Shown: in pieces, positions 1-7,058 of the stretch
Numbering within the stretch: position 1 is the first letter of the stretch
How the letters are laid out: each line of letters opens with the position of its first letter
Origin: Acidimicrobiia bacterium
Lineage (GTDB): Bacteria > Actinomycetota > Acidimicrobiia > Acidimicrobiales > Bin134
Length of the DNA: 8,201 bases
NCBI GenBank assembly: GCA_009843565.1
Contig: VYDF01000122.1
Coordinates: 12,440-20,640, forward strand
Reading direction: 5' to 3'
The notes under the pieces: model-generated
Database searches by the model: none
Told to the model about the DNA's origin: nothing
Seen by the model: the letters and a program-made list of their open reading frames with translations, nothing else
Made by a program: the position numbers and the translations under genes

Positions 1-1
1 G

Positions 2-1378
2 GGCCCGAGCGCCCCGACGGAAGCTCCTGAGCCCACGAGCGCTCTTGATTGCGACAGCGCCGCCCCAGAAGAGACGGGCGATTCGGCCACTGCCGACAGA
101 GATTCTGAGCAGAGCAGCACGGCCGAGAGCGGAACTACTGAGGAAGACACCTCCTCCGCGGACGATGGCTCTGAGGAAAGCGACGCTGTGGAGAGCGACG
201 CCGTGGAGAGCGAAGAGGCCGACGAAGAAGTTGTCGAGCTGACGGCGACTGCTCGAGGTGTGACCGCGGACACGATCACGCTGGGCGTTGCCATCACCGA
301 CGTGACCGTCTTTGCCGATGTGGGCGACATCCTGGCCCGGTACCAGCCGCTGGTCGACGCCACCAACGCTGCCGGCGGGATCAATGGGCGTCAGGTGGAG
401 ATAATCACCGAGCAGTGGGACATCCTCGATTCGGTGGCGTTCGAAGCGGCCTGCGTAGCTCTCACCGAAGACAACGAGGTGTTCTTGGTGCTCGGTTTTA
501 TGCCCGCTGGCTGGGGCAGCATCTTCTGCTACACCGACATCAACGAGACCATCGTCATCAACACCTCCGACTTGGATCAGCAGGATCTCGACATGAGCGA
601 CGGGCGCTTGATCACCACCCGCCCGTACCAGTTCGGCTCGCTGCTGGCCGGGCTGGAGCTGTTGAGGCCCGAGCTTGAGGGGGCCAGGGTGGTCATCTAC
701 GGCGCCACTCCCGATGGGCGGATCGAGACCACCGAGGAACTGCTGCGCAGTTTCGGGGCCGAGATTCTTGAGGTCACCAGGCAACAGATCGGCGGTGAGG
801 ATCTAATCGCCGCGGAGGCCGAGATCGACATTCACGTCGAGCGGTGGCGGACGCGCAATCCCGACTGGATCATCAACGTTGACGGCGCAGTGGCCGGAAG
901 CCTGCAAGGGCTTGTGCGGGCAGGACTAACCGACTGGAACATCGTCACTCCGGCCAACGATGCGCCTAGCAATAACGCGATGGGCGCCGATCTGAGCGTG
1001 TTTTCCAACCTGATTGCTACCGGTGAGCCCGGCGCCGAGGAATTGGCTGCCCAAGGCCTGTATGGCATACCCGAGTGCTTCGAGGTCATCAACGCAGCGA
1101 CCGGTCAGGGCTTGGGGACATCCGGCAAAGCCGAAGACGCCCAAGCCGGGACCGCGATCGAAGTATGCGCCGCGTGGGACGTCTTTGTGGCGCTGGCCAC
1201 AGCCGCCGGGCCCAACCTCACCCCGGAGAGCTTCCTCCAGGCCGGCTACGACCTCGGATCCTTCCCCATGACGGGGTCGCCGAGCGGGTCACTGTTGCCC
1301 GACAAGCCGTGGGTATCCAACGCCCAGCCGGCGCTATTCGTTTACGACACGGAGTTGGATGCCTTCGTTCCCCGCTGA
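2..1378 (+). CDS. ABC transporter substrate-binding protein, branched-chain amino acid (LivK/Peripla_BP_6) type, 5'-truncated
   Basis: The frame is open from base 2 to a TGA at 1376-1378, giving 458 residues, and it has no start or signal peptide in the window, so the gene begins upstream. Residues 1-80 are a low-complexity acidic Glu/Asp/Ser/Thr/Ala/Pro stretch. From about residue 87 (VTADTITLGVAITD) a type I periplasmic binding fold begins, and residues 120-132 carry the family hallmark NAAGGINGRQVEI. The fold continues to the stop, with a typical C-terminal segment (LFVYDTELDAFVPR). Such proteins bind a small ligand (amino acids, amides, urea or aromatic acids) outside the membrane and deliver it to an ABC permease. 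The acidic stretch probably works as a spacer after a lipid anchor, but the lipobox is not visible. No permease or ATPase gene is in the window, so they may lie upstream or elsewhere. The ligand cannot be read from sequence. The family call is firm; the lipoprotein status is inferred. Confidence 0.88.
   Translation, partial: GPSAPTEAPEPTSALDCDSAAPEETGDSATADRDSEQSSTAESGTTEEDTSSADDGSEESDAVESDAVESEEADEEVVELTATARGVTADTITLGVAITDVTVFADVGDILARYQPLVDATNAAGGINGRQVEIITEQWDILDSVAFEAACVALTEDNEVFLVLGFMPAGWGSIFCYTDINETIVINTSDLDQQDLDMSDGRLITTRPYQFGSLLAGLELLRPELEGARVVIYGATPDGRIETTEELLRSFGAEILEVTRQQIGGEDLIAAEAEIDIHVERWRTRNPDWIINVDGAVAGSLQGLVRAGLTDWNIVTPANDAPSNNAMGADLSVFSNLIATGEPGAEELAAQGLYGIPECFEVINAATGQGLGTSGKAEDAQAGTAIEVCAAWDVFVALATAAGPNLTPESFLQAGYDLGSFPMTGSPSGSLLPDKPWVSNAQPALFVYDTELDAFVPR
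176..217 (+). repeat. In-frame 15-bp tandem repeat in the acidic tether
   Basis: Two near-identical 15-bp units (176-190 and 191-205, differing at two third-codon positions) and a partial third unit (206-217) encode ESDAV-ESDAV-ESEE. The unit length is a multiple of three, so gain or loss of a copy would change tether length without shifting the frame. The silent third-base differences mean it is not a fresh duplication. Confidence 0.75.
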
Positions 1379-1398
1379 CGAGTGTCAGCCAGCGCTCG
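1379..1398. terminator. Weak hairpin between convergent genes
   Basis: CGAGTG (1379-1384) can pair with CGCTCG (1393-1398), including one G-U pair, across an 8-base loop. It starts directly after the stop of the binding-protein gene, within the 23-bp gap to the convergent gene. No T-run follows on either strand, so it is not a classic intrinsic terminator. Its position between convergent stops is the main support. Confidence 0.2.
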
Positions 1399-1401
1399 GG
1401 G

Positions 1402-2376
1402 TCAAATGGCCCGCTGAAAGCGTCGGGATCCGCCCAGCACTAGGGGCAGGGCATCTTTGACGAACGCCGTCCAGTGCGGGTCGGCGATGGTGGTAGCCCG
1501 GAGGTCGCTGTAGGCGCTGAGGGAGTCGATCTGCCAGGTGGAGTGGACCTCGGCCTCGAGGTAGCCCTGATCCACGGTGCGCCAGCGATTCAGAAGGGGA
1601 CAGCCCCCCTCAACCATGAACGGGTCGTAGTGACGTTCGAGCAGATCAACGTATGCGTCGGCGTCGGCTGCGGCGATGCGAGCGGTGATGGTGTACAGCA
1701 CTGGAGAGGTGTCGGGCGGCGGTTCGGGTGGCGACTGGTCGCCGACCGGTGAGAGGTCGAACGGACAGTTGAAGATCCTCAGAGAGCCCAGGTCGATGCC
1801 GAGGCCGGCAAAACCCTCAATACTCGAGCAGGCCATGCCGTCTGGCGTGCTCAGGTAGCGCTCCAGCTGGGCCATGTCGGTAAACGACTGCTCCCAGATA
1901 TGGGTCCAGGGCCGGCCCTTGGCCGACACCCACCCCACGTCATCGGCCCCGAAAGCCGATGCCGCCATGCCCTGAGGGTGCGCGGCGAGGGCTTCGAGCG
2001 CCGAACCGTCCGCGTCGGTGCCCGCGTTTACCAGTAGCACCCGGCGGATCCCGCCTCGCACCTCCTGGGCGGCGTCGGGTGTCGTATAGCGCGTGGCGTA
2101 GGTGTTGTCAGTGATGCACTCAGGGCTGTCGGGCATGACGTAGTTGTCGATAGCCCCGATGTGGTAGGGGTGCACCATATAGGGCCCCGAGTAGCTGGCT
2201 TCGTCGACGAAGGTGTTCTCCCAGATCACCGTGCCCGAGTCGAAGTCGACCCCGGCAGAGGAATCCAACAGGCCTGGTATGAAGCGATCGGCGGCGCTCA
2301 GCACATCGATCATCTCCTGCACCTTCTCGTCGGGCACGCCGGGCATCAGCGGAAGGACGTAAAACCGCCTGATCAT
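1402..2376 (-). CDS. Three-domain alpha/beta-barrel (Dabb/NIPSNAP-like) protein of unknown function
   Basis: This reads as a 324-residue soluble protein. Residues 1-98 resemble the stress-responsive A/B-barrel (Dabb) family, with IRRFYVLPL as the first strand and HPYH at 69-72. Residues 108-205 repeat the pattern: IRR recurs at 110-112, and IWENTFVD (51-58) recurs as IWEQSFTD (160-167), a period of about 108 residues. A Pro-rich linker (209-224) leads to a third, more diverged barrel (226-322) ending GGSRRFQR. The ATG at 2376 is preferred because the first strand starts there, with a possible AAGGG site 11 bases upstream. The frame stays open up to 2499, but that extension looks random and would overlap the divergent gene. 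Dimeric barrels of this class include monooxygenases, aldoxime dehydratases and proteins with no known activity, so no reaction is assigned. Family assignment is moderately confident and function is unknown. Confidence 0.78.
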   Translation of the reverse strand: MIRRFYVLPLMPGVPDEKVQEMIDVLSAADRFIPGLLDSSAGVDFDSGTVIWENTFVDEASYSGPYMVHPYHIGAIDNYVMPDSPECITDNTYATRYTTPDAAQEVRGGIRRVLLVNAGTDADGSALEALAAHPQGMAASAFGADDVGWVSAKGRPWTHIWEQSFTDMAQLERYLSTPDGMACSSIEGFAGLGIDLGSLRIFNCPFDLSPVGDQSPPEPPPDTSPVLYTITARIAAADADAYVDLLERHYDPFMVEGGCPLLNRWRTVDQGYLEAEVHSTWQIDSLSAYSDLRATTIADPHWTAFVKDALPLVLGGSRRFQRAI

Positions 2377-2466
2377 GTTCGTCACAACCCTTGAACGTAC
2401 TCGCTGCCAGATGGTTCCCGGAACACGATCGTGGCTCCGCGGTGACAGGTTTGCGATACTCAGGGG
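2377..2466. promoter_or_regulatory. Divergent intergenic region with an 11-bp palindrome
   Basis: This 90-bp spacer separates two divergent start codons and should hold both promoters. It contains a perfect palindrome, GTTCC-C-GGAAC (2414-2424), a possible regulator site. On the minus strand, TACGTT (2399-2394) fits a TAnnnT -10 box for the barrel gene, but no good -35 sequence lies 17-18 bases upstream. The plus-strand promoter is listed separately. Confidence 0.35.
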
Positions 2467-2467
2467 G
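2455..2467 (+). promoter_or_regulatory. Candidate leaderless promoter (-10 GATACT) of the phosphoesterase gene
   Basis: GATACT (2455-2460), preceded by TGC as in an extended -10, ends six bases before the GTG at 2467. Transcription starting about seven bases downstream of the hexamer would begin at the start codon itself. There is no Shine-Dalgarno sequence at normal spacing, only a G-run touching the GTG, and no clear -35 box. Confidence 0.35.
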
Positions 2468-3339
2468 TGTTTCGCGTCACCCAATTCTCGGATATGCACT
2501 TTTGTACCGACCCTGAGGCCGCGTCCCGAAATACAGATGACACTTGGGACGCGGTGTTCGCCGATGCATTCGATTCAGGTCGGCCACTTGCTGATTTGGT
2601 GGTGATCACCGGCGACATTGCCGACAACGGCACCGAGGCCGAATACGAGAAGATCGGCGAGAAGCTTGGCCGCCTACCGGTTCCCGCCATCGTGTGCCCT
2701 GGCAATCACGACCGGCAGGCGCCGTTTGACGCCATTCTGCCCCGGCCCGGGATAAGCAACGGGCGCACGATGAGGGTCGGGAGCTGGTTGTTCCTATTCG
2801 CCGACTCCAATGCCGACGGTCGGGACCGACGGCCGGATGGCTCACAGGTTGACCGCGACGACCGGACCCATGCCCACGGCCGTTTCGGAGATGCTGAGGT
2901 GGCGTGGATCGCGGAGACCATCGGTCGGAGTGACGCTGATCATGCTTTCGTGTGGACCCACCATCCGCCGGGGGCATTTGGCTTCTTCAGCAAGCCGGAT
3001 CATGACGCAGAATTTGCCCGGCTGGTGGAAATGGCTCCCAAGATCGCTGGGGTCGGTGCCGGCCACACCCATACCAATACCACCCATGAGTGCGGGGGGC
3101 GTCCCATCCATCAGTGCCCGTCGCTGTCGACAAACATCGACTATGGGAACTTCACCACGCTGGCGCCCGGATATCGCACCTATGAGTTCGCCGATGACGG
3201 CTCGATCACCAGCGAAGCCCATCTCGTCGGCGAAGACCGCTGGCCAAGCAGCCTGCTTTCCGAAATCTCACGGCGTATGCTCCGCGGCGAGATCAGCTAT
3301 GAGGAGATGAAGGCCCAACTGGCCGCCGAGCAGGCCTAA
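2467..3339 (+). CDS. Calcineurin-like metallophosphoesterase (CpdA/Rv0805-like class)
   Basis: This 290-residue protein has the full metal-ligand set of class III-type metallophosphoesterases in order: D9 and H11 (FSDMHF), D50 (TGDIADNG), N80 and H81 (PGNHD), H165 (WTHHPPG), and H200 and H202 (GHTHTN). The family hydrolyses phosphodiesters or phosphomonoesters with two metal ions; relatives include cAMP phosphodiesterases, but substrates vary widely. No signal peptide or membrane segment is present, so it should be cytoplasmic. The C-terminal 30 residues look like a charged helical tail. The GTG at 2467 is the only possible start: an in-frame TGA lies at 2443-2445 with no other start codon between, and the first strand of the fold begins at residue 2. 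It is divergent from the barrel-protein gene and stands 66 bp before the next gene. The fold and catalytic site are near certain; the substrate is not known. Confidence 0.92.
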   Translation: MFRVTQFSDMHFCTDPEAASRNTDDTWDAVFADAFDSGRPLADLVVITGDIADNGTEAEYEKIGEKLGRLPVPAIVCPGNHDRQAPFDAILPRPGISNGRTMRVGSWLFLFADSNADGRDRRPDGSQVDRDDRTHAHGRFGDAEVAWIAETIGRSDADHAFVWTHHPPGAFGFFSKPDHDAEFARLVEMAPKIAGVGAGHTHTNTTHECGGRPIHQCPSLSTNIDYGNFTTLAPGYRTYEFADDGSITSEAHLVGEDRWPSSLLSEISRRMLRGEISYEEMKAQLAAEQA

Positions 3340-3345
3340 CAGCAC

Positions 3346-3374
3346 TTGGCTCCAGCCCGAAGGGCGCTTACCCT
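3346..3374 (+). promoter_or_regulatory. Candidate sigma-70-type promoter of the SDR gene
   Basis: TTGGCT (3346-3351) and TACCCT (3369-3374) are separated by exactly 17 bases and fit the actinobacterial TTGnnn/TAnnnT pattern. Transcription would start near 3381, leaving a leader of about 25 bases with the AGGAG site. A small palindrome, GCCC-GAA-GGGC (3355-3365), sits in the spacer. It could be an operator or a weak hairpin ending the phosphoesterase message. Confidence 0.4.
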
Positions 3375-3395
3375 GACGGCATCATCGAGACCATG

Positions 3396-3400
3396 AGGAG
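3396..3400 (+). promoter_or_regulatory. Ribosome binding site that fixes the GTG start of the SDR gene
   Basis: AGGAG lies five bases before the GTG at 3406. It supports this start because the NAD(P)-binding strand begins only seven residues later. Confidence 0.75.
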
Positions 3401-3405
3401 CAATA

Positions 3406-4299
3406 GTGGAGTTGACTGATAAGACCATCGTGGTGACGGGGCCAACGGGCATGGTGGGGCCGCCGTTGTGCAAGTCGTTGGCCGCAGACAATCGGGTGAT
3501 CGCGTTGGCCCGCTTCTCCGACGATGATGCTCGGGCTGATCTTGAGGCGGGGGGAGTGGAGTGCATCGCCGTTGACTTCGTGGAAGCAGACTTCTCCGCG
3601 GTTCCCCGCGACATTGACGTGGTGGTGAACCTGGCGGTGATCAAGACCGGCGACTGGAGAACTGATCTGGCCGTGTGCTCAGAGGCCACTGGCCATTTGA
3701 TGAGCCACTTCCGCGACGCTGAGGCGTTCCTGCATTGCTCTTCGGGCGCGGTGTATCAGCCCAACGGCGGCCAACCGTTTACCGAGGACAGCCCCCACGG
3801 CAACCATCACGCCCACATGATGCCGACCTATTCGATCTGCAAGATTGCCGCTGAGTCGGTTGCCCGTTTCGGGGCCCAGGAATTCGGATTGCCGACGGTC
3901 ATCGCCCGGCTCAATGTGCCCTACGGCGACACCACGGGATGGCCTTTCTTCCATCTTCTGATGATGCGAGCGGGCATGGATATCGAGATCCATACCGATG
4001 GCGCCCGCTACAACCTCATCCACGATGAGGACATCGCCGCCGACCTGCCCGTGCTGCTCGATCAGGCCTCGGTGCCCGCCACCACGCTCAACTGGGCCAG
4101 CCCTGGACTGGTCTCTGTTGCGGAATGGTGTGCGTTCATGGCCGAAGTCGACGGCTGCGACCCAGCCAAGATCGTTGAGTCCGATACCGCCATTCCCAGT
4201 ACCGTCATGGACACCAGCCGCATCGAGGCCCTGCGTCCCGACCGCCTGGTGAGTTGGCAAGACGGCATCCGCCGCCTCGTGGAGAATCACCCAGCCTGA
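3406..4299 (+). CDS. NAD(P)-dependent epimerase/dehydratase, extended SDR family
   Basis: This 297-residue protein begins with a Rossmann fold: TIVVTGPTGMVG carries the GxxGxxG dinucleotide loop at residues 12-18. The catalytic set of the short-chain dehydrogenase/reductase superfamily is present, with S112/S113 (HCSSGAVY) and Y142-x3-K146 (YSICK). After about residue 168 (RLNVPYGD) comes the variable substrate domain typical of sugar epimerases and dehydratases. The second strand ends in A35-R36 rather than an acidic residue, which hints at NADP(H) preference; this is inference. Length is near the lower end for the extended SDR group. The substrate is unknown: nucleotide-sugar and hydroxysteroid-type enzymes share these motifs. 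The gene has its own promoter-like sequence and is followed by 86 bp before furA, so it is probably a single transcription unit. The enzyme class is firm. Confidence 0.9.
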   Translation: MELTDKTIVVTGPTGMVGPPLCKSLAADNRVIALARFSDDDARADLEAGGVECIAVDFVEADFSAVPRDIDVVVNLAVIKTGDWRTDLAVCSEATGHLMSHFRDAEAFLHCSSGAVYQPNGGQPFTEDSPHGNHHAHMMPTYSICKIAAESVARFGAQEFGLPTVIARLNVPYGDTTGWPFFHLLMMRAGMDIEIHTDGARYNLIHDEDIAADLPVLLDQASVPATTLNWASPGLVSVAEWCAFMAEVDGCDPAKIVESDTAIPSTVMDTSRIEALRPDRLVSWQDGIRRLVENHPA

Positions 4300-4338
4300 C
4301 TGAGTCTCTGCCAGCATCGAGCACTAGGTAAATTAGAT

Positions 4339-4369
4339 ACTTACAAATATTGGAATAAGTCCAGAATTG
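4339..4369 (+). promoter_or_regulatory. Probable FurA operator
   Basis: This lies in an AT-rich island (4331-4370 is 25% GC in an otherwise GC-rich window). It holds two overlapping dyads: ACTTA-N12-TAAGT (4339-4360) and TGGA-N5-TCCA (4351-4363). The stretch TAAGTCCAGAATTG (4356-4369) resembles the mycobacterial furA operator core as I recall it (TAATTCCAGAAAAG), matching at 11 of 14 positions. It covers the -35 box, as expected for an autorepressor. The comparison is from memory. Confidence 0.6.
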
Positions 4370-4379
4370 ATGGTACGAT
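4350..4379 (+). promoter_or_regulatory. furA-katG promoter, probably giving a leaderless furA message
   Basis: TTGGAA (4350-4355) and TACGAT (4374-4379) are 18 bases apart, and the -10 is preceded by TGG as in an extended -10. Transcription starting seven bases past the hexamer falls on the A of the furA ATG at 4386. No Shine-Dalgarno sequence is present. Confidence 0.55.
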
Positions 4380-4385
4380 GACTCC

Positions 4386-4835
4386 ATGCCATCGAGCGAT
4401 GTACCTGACCCGGCCGAACTGTTGCGCCAGCACGGGCTCCAAGTCACCGCCCAGCGCATCGCTGTCATCCGTGCCGTTTCTGCCTATCCCCACGGTACGG
4501 TGGATGACGTGGCCGAGGCGGTCCACGACGACATCGGGTCCATATCCCGCCAAGCGGTGTACGACTCGGTGGGGATGCTGGCCGAGAAGGGCCTGATTCG
4601 CCGGATCCAGCCCGCGGGATCGCCGGCCCGCTACGAGGATCGGGTAGGCGACAACCACCACCATTTGATCTGCCGCACCTGCGACCAGATGGTCGACGTC
4701 GACTGCGCGGTGGGCTACACCCCGTGTCTCACCGCAGCCGACGACTTCGGATACGAGATCGACGAGGCCGAGGTCATCTATTGGGGCCGCTGCCCTGAAT
4801 GCATGGCCGCTGATACCCAGCCAGTCGTCCAATGA
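4386..4835 (+). CDS. furA: Fur-family peroxide-responsive repressor FurA
   Basis: This 149-residue protein is a metal-dependent DNA-binding repressor. Residues 8-75 form the winged helix, with the recognition segment SRQAVYDSVGMLAEKGL at 54-70. The dimerisation and metal domain has HHHLICRTC at 91-99, with C96-x2-C99 pairing with C136-x2-C139 (RCPEC) for structural zinc. Segments such as RVGDNHHH, DVDCAVG, PCLTA and DEAEVIYWG match mycobacterial FurA almost word for word, so orthology is well supported. FurA represses its own gene and katG, and peroxide relieves repression, by family knowledge. The ATG at 4386 is the first start after an in-frame TGA at 4368-4370; an ATG at 4378 is in another frame. 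The lack of a Shine-Dalgarno sequence fits a leaderless message. The gene is 39 bp upstream of katG in the same direction. Iron- or zinc-sensing Fur is less likely given the katG partner. Confidence 0.95.
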   Translation: MPSSDVPDPAELLRQHGLQVTAQRIAVIRAVSAYPHGTVDDVAEAVHDDIGSISRQAVYDSVGMLAEKGLIRRIQPAGSPARYEDRVGDNHHHLICRTCDQMVDVDCAVGYTPCLTAADDFGYEIDEAEVIYWGRCPECMAADTQPVVQ

Positions 4836-4861
4836 TCCATCCAACAACCAAACCACAACTC

Positions 4862-4868
4862 AAAGGAG
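4862..4868 (+). promoter_or_regulatory. Strong ribosome binding site of katG
   Basis: AAAGGAG ends six bases before the ATG at 4875. The preceding gap (4836-4861) is C/A-rich and probably unstructured, which favours efficient initiation. No promoter-like pair was seen in the gap, so katG should depend mainly on the furA promoter. Confidence 0.8.
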
Positions 4869-4874
4869 AGTCCA

Positions 4875-7058
4875 ATGTCTGAGAATGCCAGCCAATGCCC
4901 GTTTTCCGGCGCCAACACCGCCAAGGGCGCATCGGCCACCGAGCAATGGTGGCCCGAGCAACTGAACTTGAAGATCCTGCACCAGCATTCCCCTGAAGCC
5001 GACCCGATGGGGGAGGGCTTCGACTACGCAGCCGAGTTCGAATCACTCGATCTGGCCGAGGTGAAACAGGACATTGCCGATGTATTGACAGACTCAAAGG
5101 AGTGGTGGCCCGCCGACTACGGCCATTACGGGCCGCTGATGATCCGCCTCACCTGGCACGCCGCCGGCACCTACCGGATCGGCGATGGCCGTGGCGGTGG
5201 CGGGACCGGCGCCCAGCGGTTCGCCCCGCTGAACAGCTGGCCCGACAACGCCAGCCTCGACAAGGCCCGCCGACTGCTTTGGCCCGTAAAGCAGAAGTAC
5301 GGCCGCAAGCTCTCATGGGCCGACCTGCTGATCCTGGTCGGAAACGTGGCCCTGGAGTCGATGGGTTTCAAGACCTTTGGCTTCGGCGGCGGACGCCCCG
5401 ACATCTGGGCTCCGGAGGAGGACATCTACTGGGGATCCGAGAACGAGTGGCTCGGCGATGAGCGCTACACCGGCGAGCGAGACCTTGAGACCCCGCTGGG
5501 GGCAGTGCAGATGGGCCTCATCTACGTCAATCCTGAGGGTCCCAACGCCACTCCCGACCCCATCGCTGCCGGCATCGATATCCGTGAGACTTTCGGTCGC
5601 ATGGCCATGGACGACGAGGAGACCGTCGCGTTGATCGCGGGCGGCCACACCTTCGGAAAGGCCCACGGGGCCGCTCCCGACACCTACGTTGGGGATGATC
5701 CCGAGGCAGCCAGCCTCGAAGAGCAGGGCCTGGGCTGGAGGAACACCTTCGGAACCGGTGTGGGCGGCGACGCCATCACCAGCGGACTCGAAGGGGCCTG
5801 GACCAACGATCCCGCCCGGTGGGACAACGGCTTCTTCGACAACCTGTTCGGCTATGACTGGGAGCTGACCCAAAGCCCCGCCGGTGCCCATCAATGGCGC
5901 CCCACCGATAGGGCCGCGGATGACACCGTGCCCGATGCCCACGATCCGGCCAAGCGGGTGGCGCCGATGATGCTGACCACTGACCTGGCCCTGCGGTACG
6001 ACCCGATCTACGAGCCCATTTCCCGCCGGTTCCATGAGAACCCCGACGAGCTAGCCGACGCCTTTGCCCGGGCCTGGTTCAAGCTCACCCATCGCGACAT
6101 GGGCCCGGTAGCCCGCTACCTGGGGCCCGAGGTTCCTGATGAAGAGCTGATCTGGCAAGACCCGGTTCCCGCGGTGGAGGGCGAGTTGATCGGCGACGCA
6201 GAAATCGCTGATCTCAAGAACCGGATCCTCAGCTCCGGGCAAACGGTGTCGCAACTGGTAGCCACAGCATGGGCCTCGGCTTCGACGTTCCGGGGCACCG
6301 ATATGCGAGGCGGAGCCAACGGCGCTCGCATCCGGCTTGCCCCGCAAAGCGGCTGGGATGTCAACATCGCAGCCGGCGTGGCCGACGTAGTTTCGACGAT
6401 TGAGCAGATTCAAGCCGATTTCAATGCCCAGGGAGGCCCGCAGGTCTCGCTGGCGGATCTAATCGTGCTCGGTGGATGCGCCGCGGTGGAGAAGGCGGCC
6501 AGTGATGCTGGCCATGACGTGGCGGTCTCGTTCTCGCCGGGCCGCACCGATGCCTCCCAGGAGCAGACCGACGTGGAGAGCTTTGCTGTGCTTGAGCCCA
6601 CCGCCGATGGCTTCCGCAACTACCTGGCCGACTTCCACAAGCGGCCCGCCGAGGAACTGCTGGTGGACAAAGCGTTCCTGCTCAACCTGACCGCCCCGGA
6701 GATGGCGGCGCTAGTGGGCGGAATGCGGTCGCTCGACGCCAACGTGGGCCAGGCCCAGCACGGCGTCCTCACCGATCGGCCGGGCACCCTCACCAACGAC
6801 TTCTTCACCAATCTCTTGAGCATGGACACCGAATGGCGGGCATCCACCGACCAAGCCGGCGTCTACGAAGGCCGCGACCGGGACACCAACGAGCTCCGCT
6901 GGACCGCCACGGCTGCCGATCTGGTTTTCGGCTCCAACTCACAACTCCGGGCCATTACCGAGGTGTACGGCTGCGACGACGGCGAGGAGAAGTTCGTCGC
7001 CGACTTTGCCGCCGCCTGGGCCAAGGTGATGAACCTGGACCGTTTCGACCTCGATTGA
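4875..7058 (+). CDS. katG: Catalase-peroxidase KatG
   Basis: This complete 727-residue, two-domain heme enzyme is of normal family length. It breaks down hydrogen peroxide (catalase activity) and oxidises small donors (peroxidase activity) in the cytoplasm. The distal heme site is R91, W94 and H95 in MIRLTWHAAGTYR. The proximal heme ligand is H258 in GGHTFGKAHG, with partner W309 and D370. W94, Y217 (LIYVNPEGPN) and M243 (GRMAM) should form the Met-Tyr-Trp adduct needed for catalase activity, and R407 (HRDMGP) corresponds to the mobile arginine. S303 (AITSG) aligns with serine 315 of the tuberculosis enzyme, the isoniazid-linked position. The second domain (about 430-727) is the heme-free duplicate typical of the family. 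Residue equivalences were aligned by eye. The gene follows furA in an operon and should be induced by peroxide. Confidence 0.98.
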   Translation: MSENASQCPFSGANTAKGASATEQWWPEQLNLKILHQHSPEADPMGEGFDYAAEFESLDLAEVKQDIADVLTDSKEWWPADYGHYGPLMIRLTWHAAGTYRIGDGRGGGGTGAQRFAPLNSWPDNASLDKARRLLWPVKQKYGRKLSWADLLILVGNVALESMGFKTFGFGGGRPDIWAPEEDIYWGSENEWLGDERYTGERDLETPLGAVQMGLIYVNPEGPNATPDPIAAGIDIRETFGRMAMDDEETVALIAGGHTFGKAHGAAPDTYVGDDPEAASLEEQGLGWRNTFGTGVGGDAITSGLEGAWTNDPARWDNGFFDNLFGYDWELTQSPAGAHQWRPTDRAADDTVPDAHDPAKRVAPMMLTTDLALRYDPIYEPISRRFHENPDELADAFARAWFKLTHRDMGPVARYLGPEVPDEELIWQDPVPAVEGELIGDAEIADLKNRILSSGQTVSQLVATAWASASTFRGTDMRGGANGARIRLAPQSGWDVNIAAGVADVVSTIEQIQADFNAQGGPQVSLADLIVLGGCAAVEKAASDAGHDVAVSFSPGRTDASQEQTDVESFAVLEPTADGFRNYLADFHKRPAEELLVDKAFLLNLTAPEMAALVGGMRSLDANVGQAQHGVLTDRPGTLTNDFFTNLLSMDTEWRASTDQAGVYEGRDRDTNELRWTATAADLVFGSNSQLRAITEVYGCDDGEEKFVADFAAAWAKVMNLDRFDLD

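Noticed and set aside
2377..2499. 41-residue N-terminal extension of the barrel protein from the ATG at 2499
   Set aside because: The extension looks random, runs through the divergent promoter region and overlaps the start of the phosphoesterase gene. The barrel fold begins at the ATG at 2376.
3679..4317. 212-codon open frame opposite the SDR gene
   Set aside because: It lies antisense to a well-supported enzyme gene, its protein shows no recognisable domain, and its Gly/Val/His-rich make-up is typical of the reverse reading of high-GC codons.
4378..4596. Alternative start ATG at 4378 just before furA
   Set aside because: It is in a different frame from the FurA protein and its product has no recognisable domain.
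5313..6035. 240-codon open frame opposite katG
   Set aside because: It lies entirely within katG, whose motifs are continuous on the other strand. Long antisense frames are expected in GC-rich genes.
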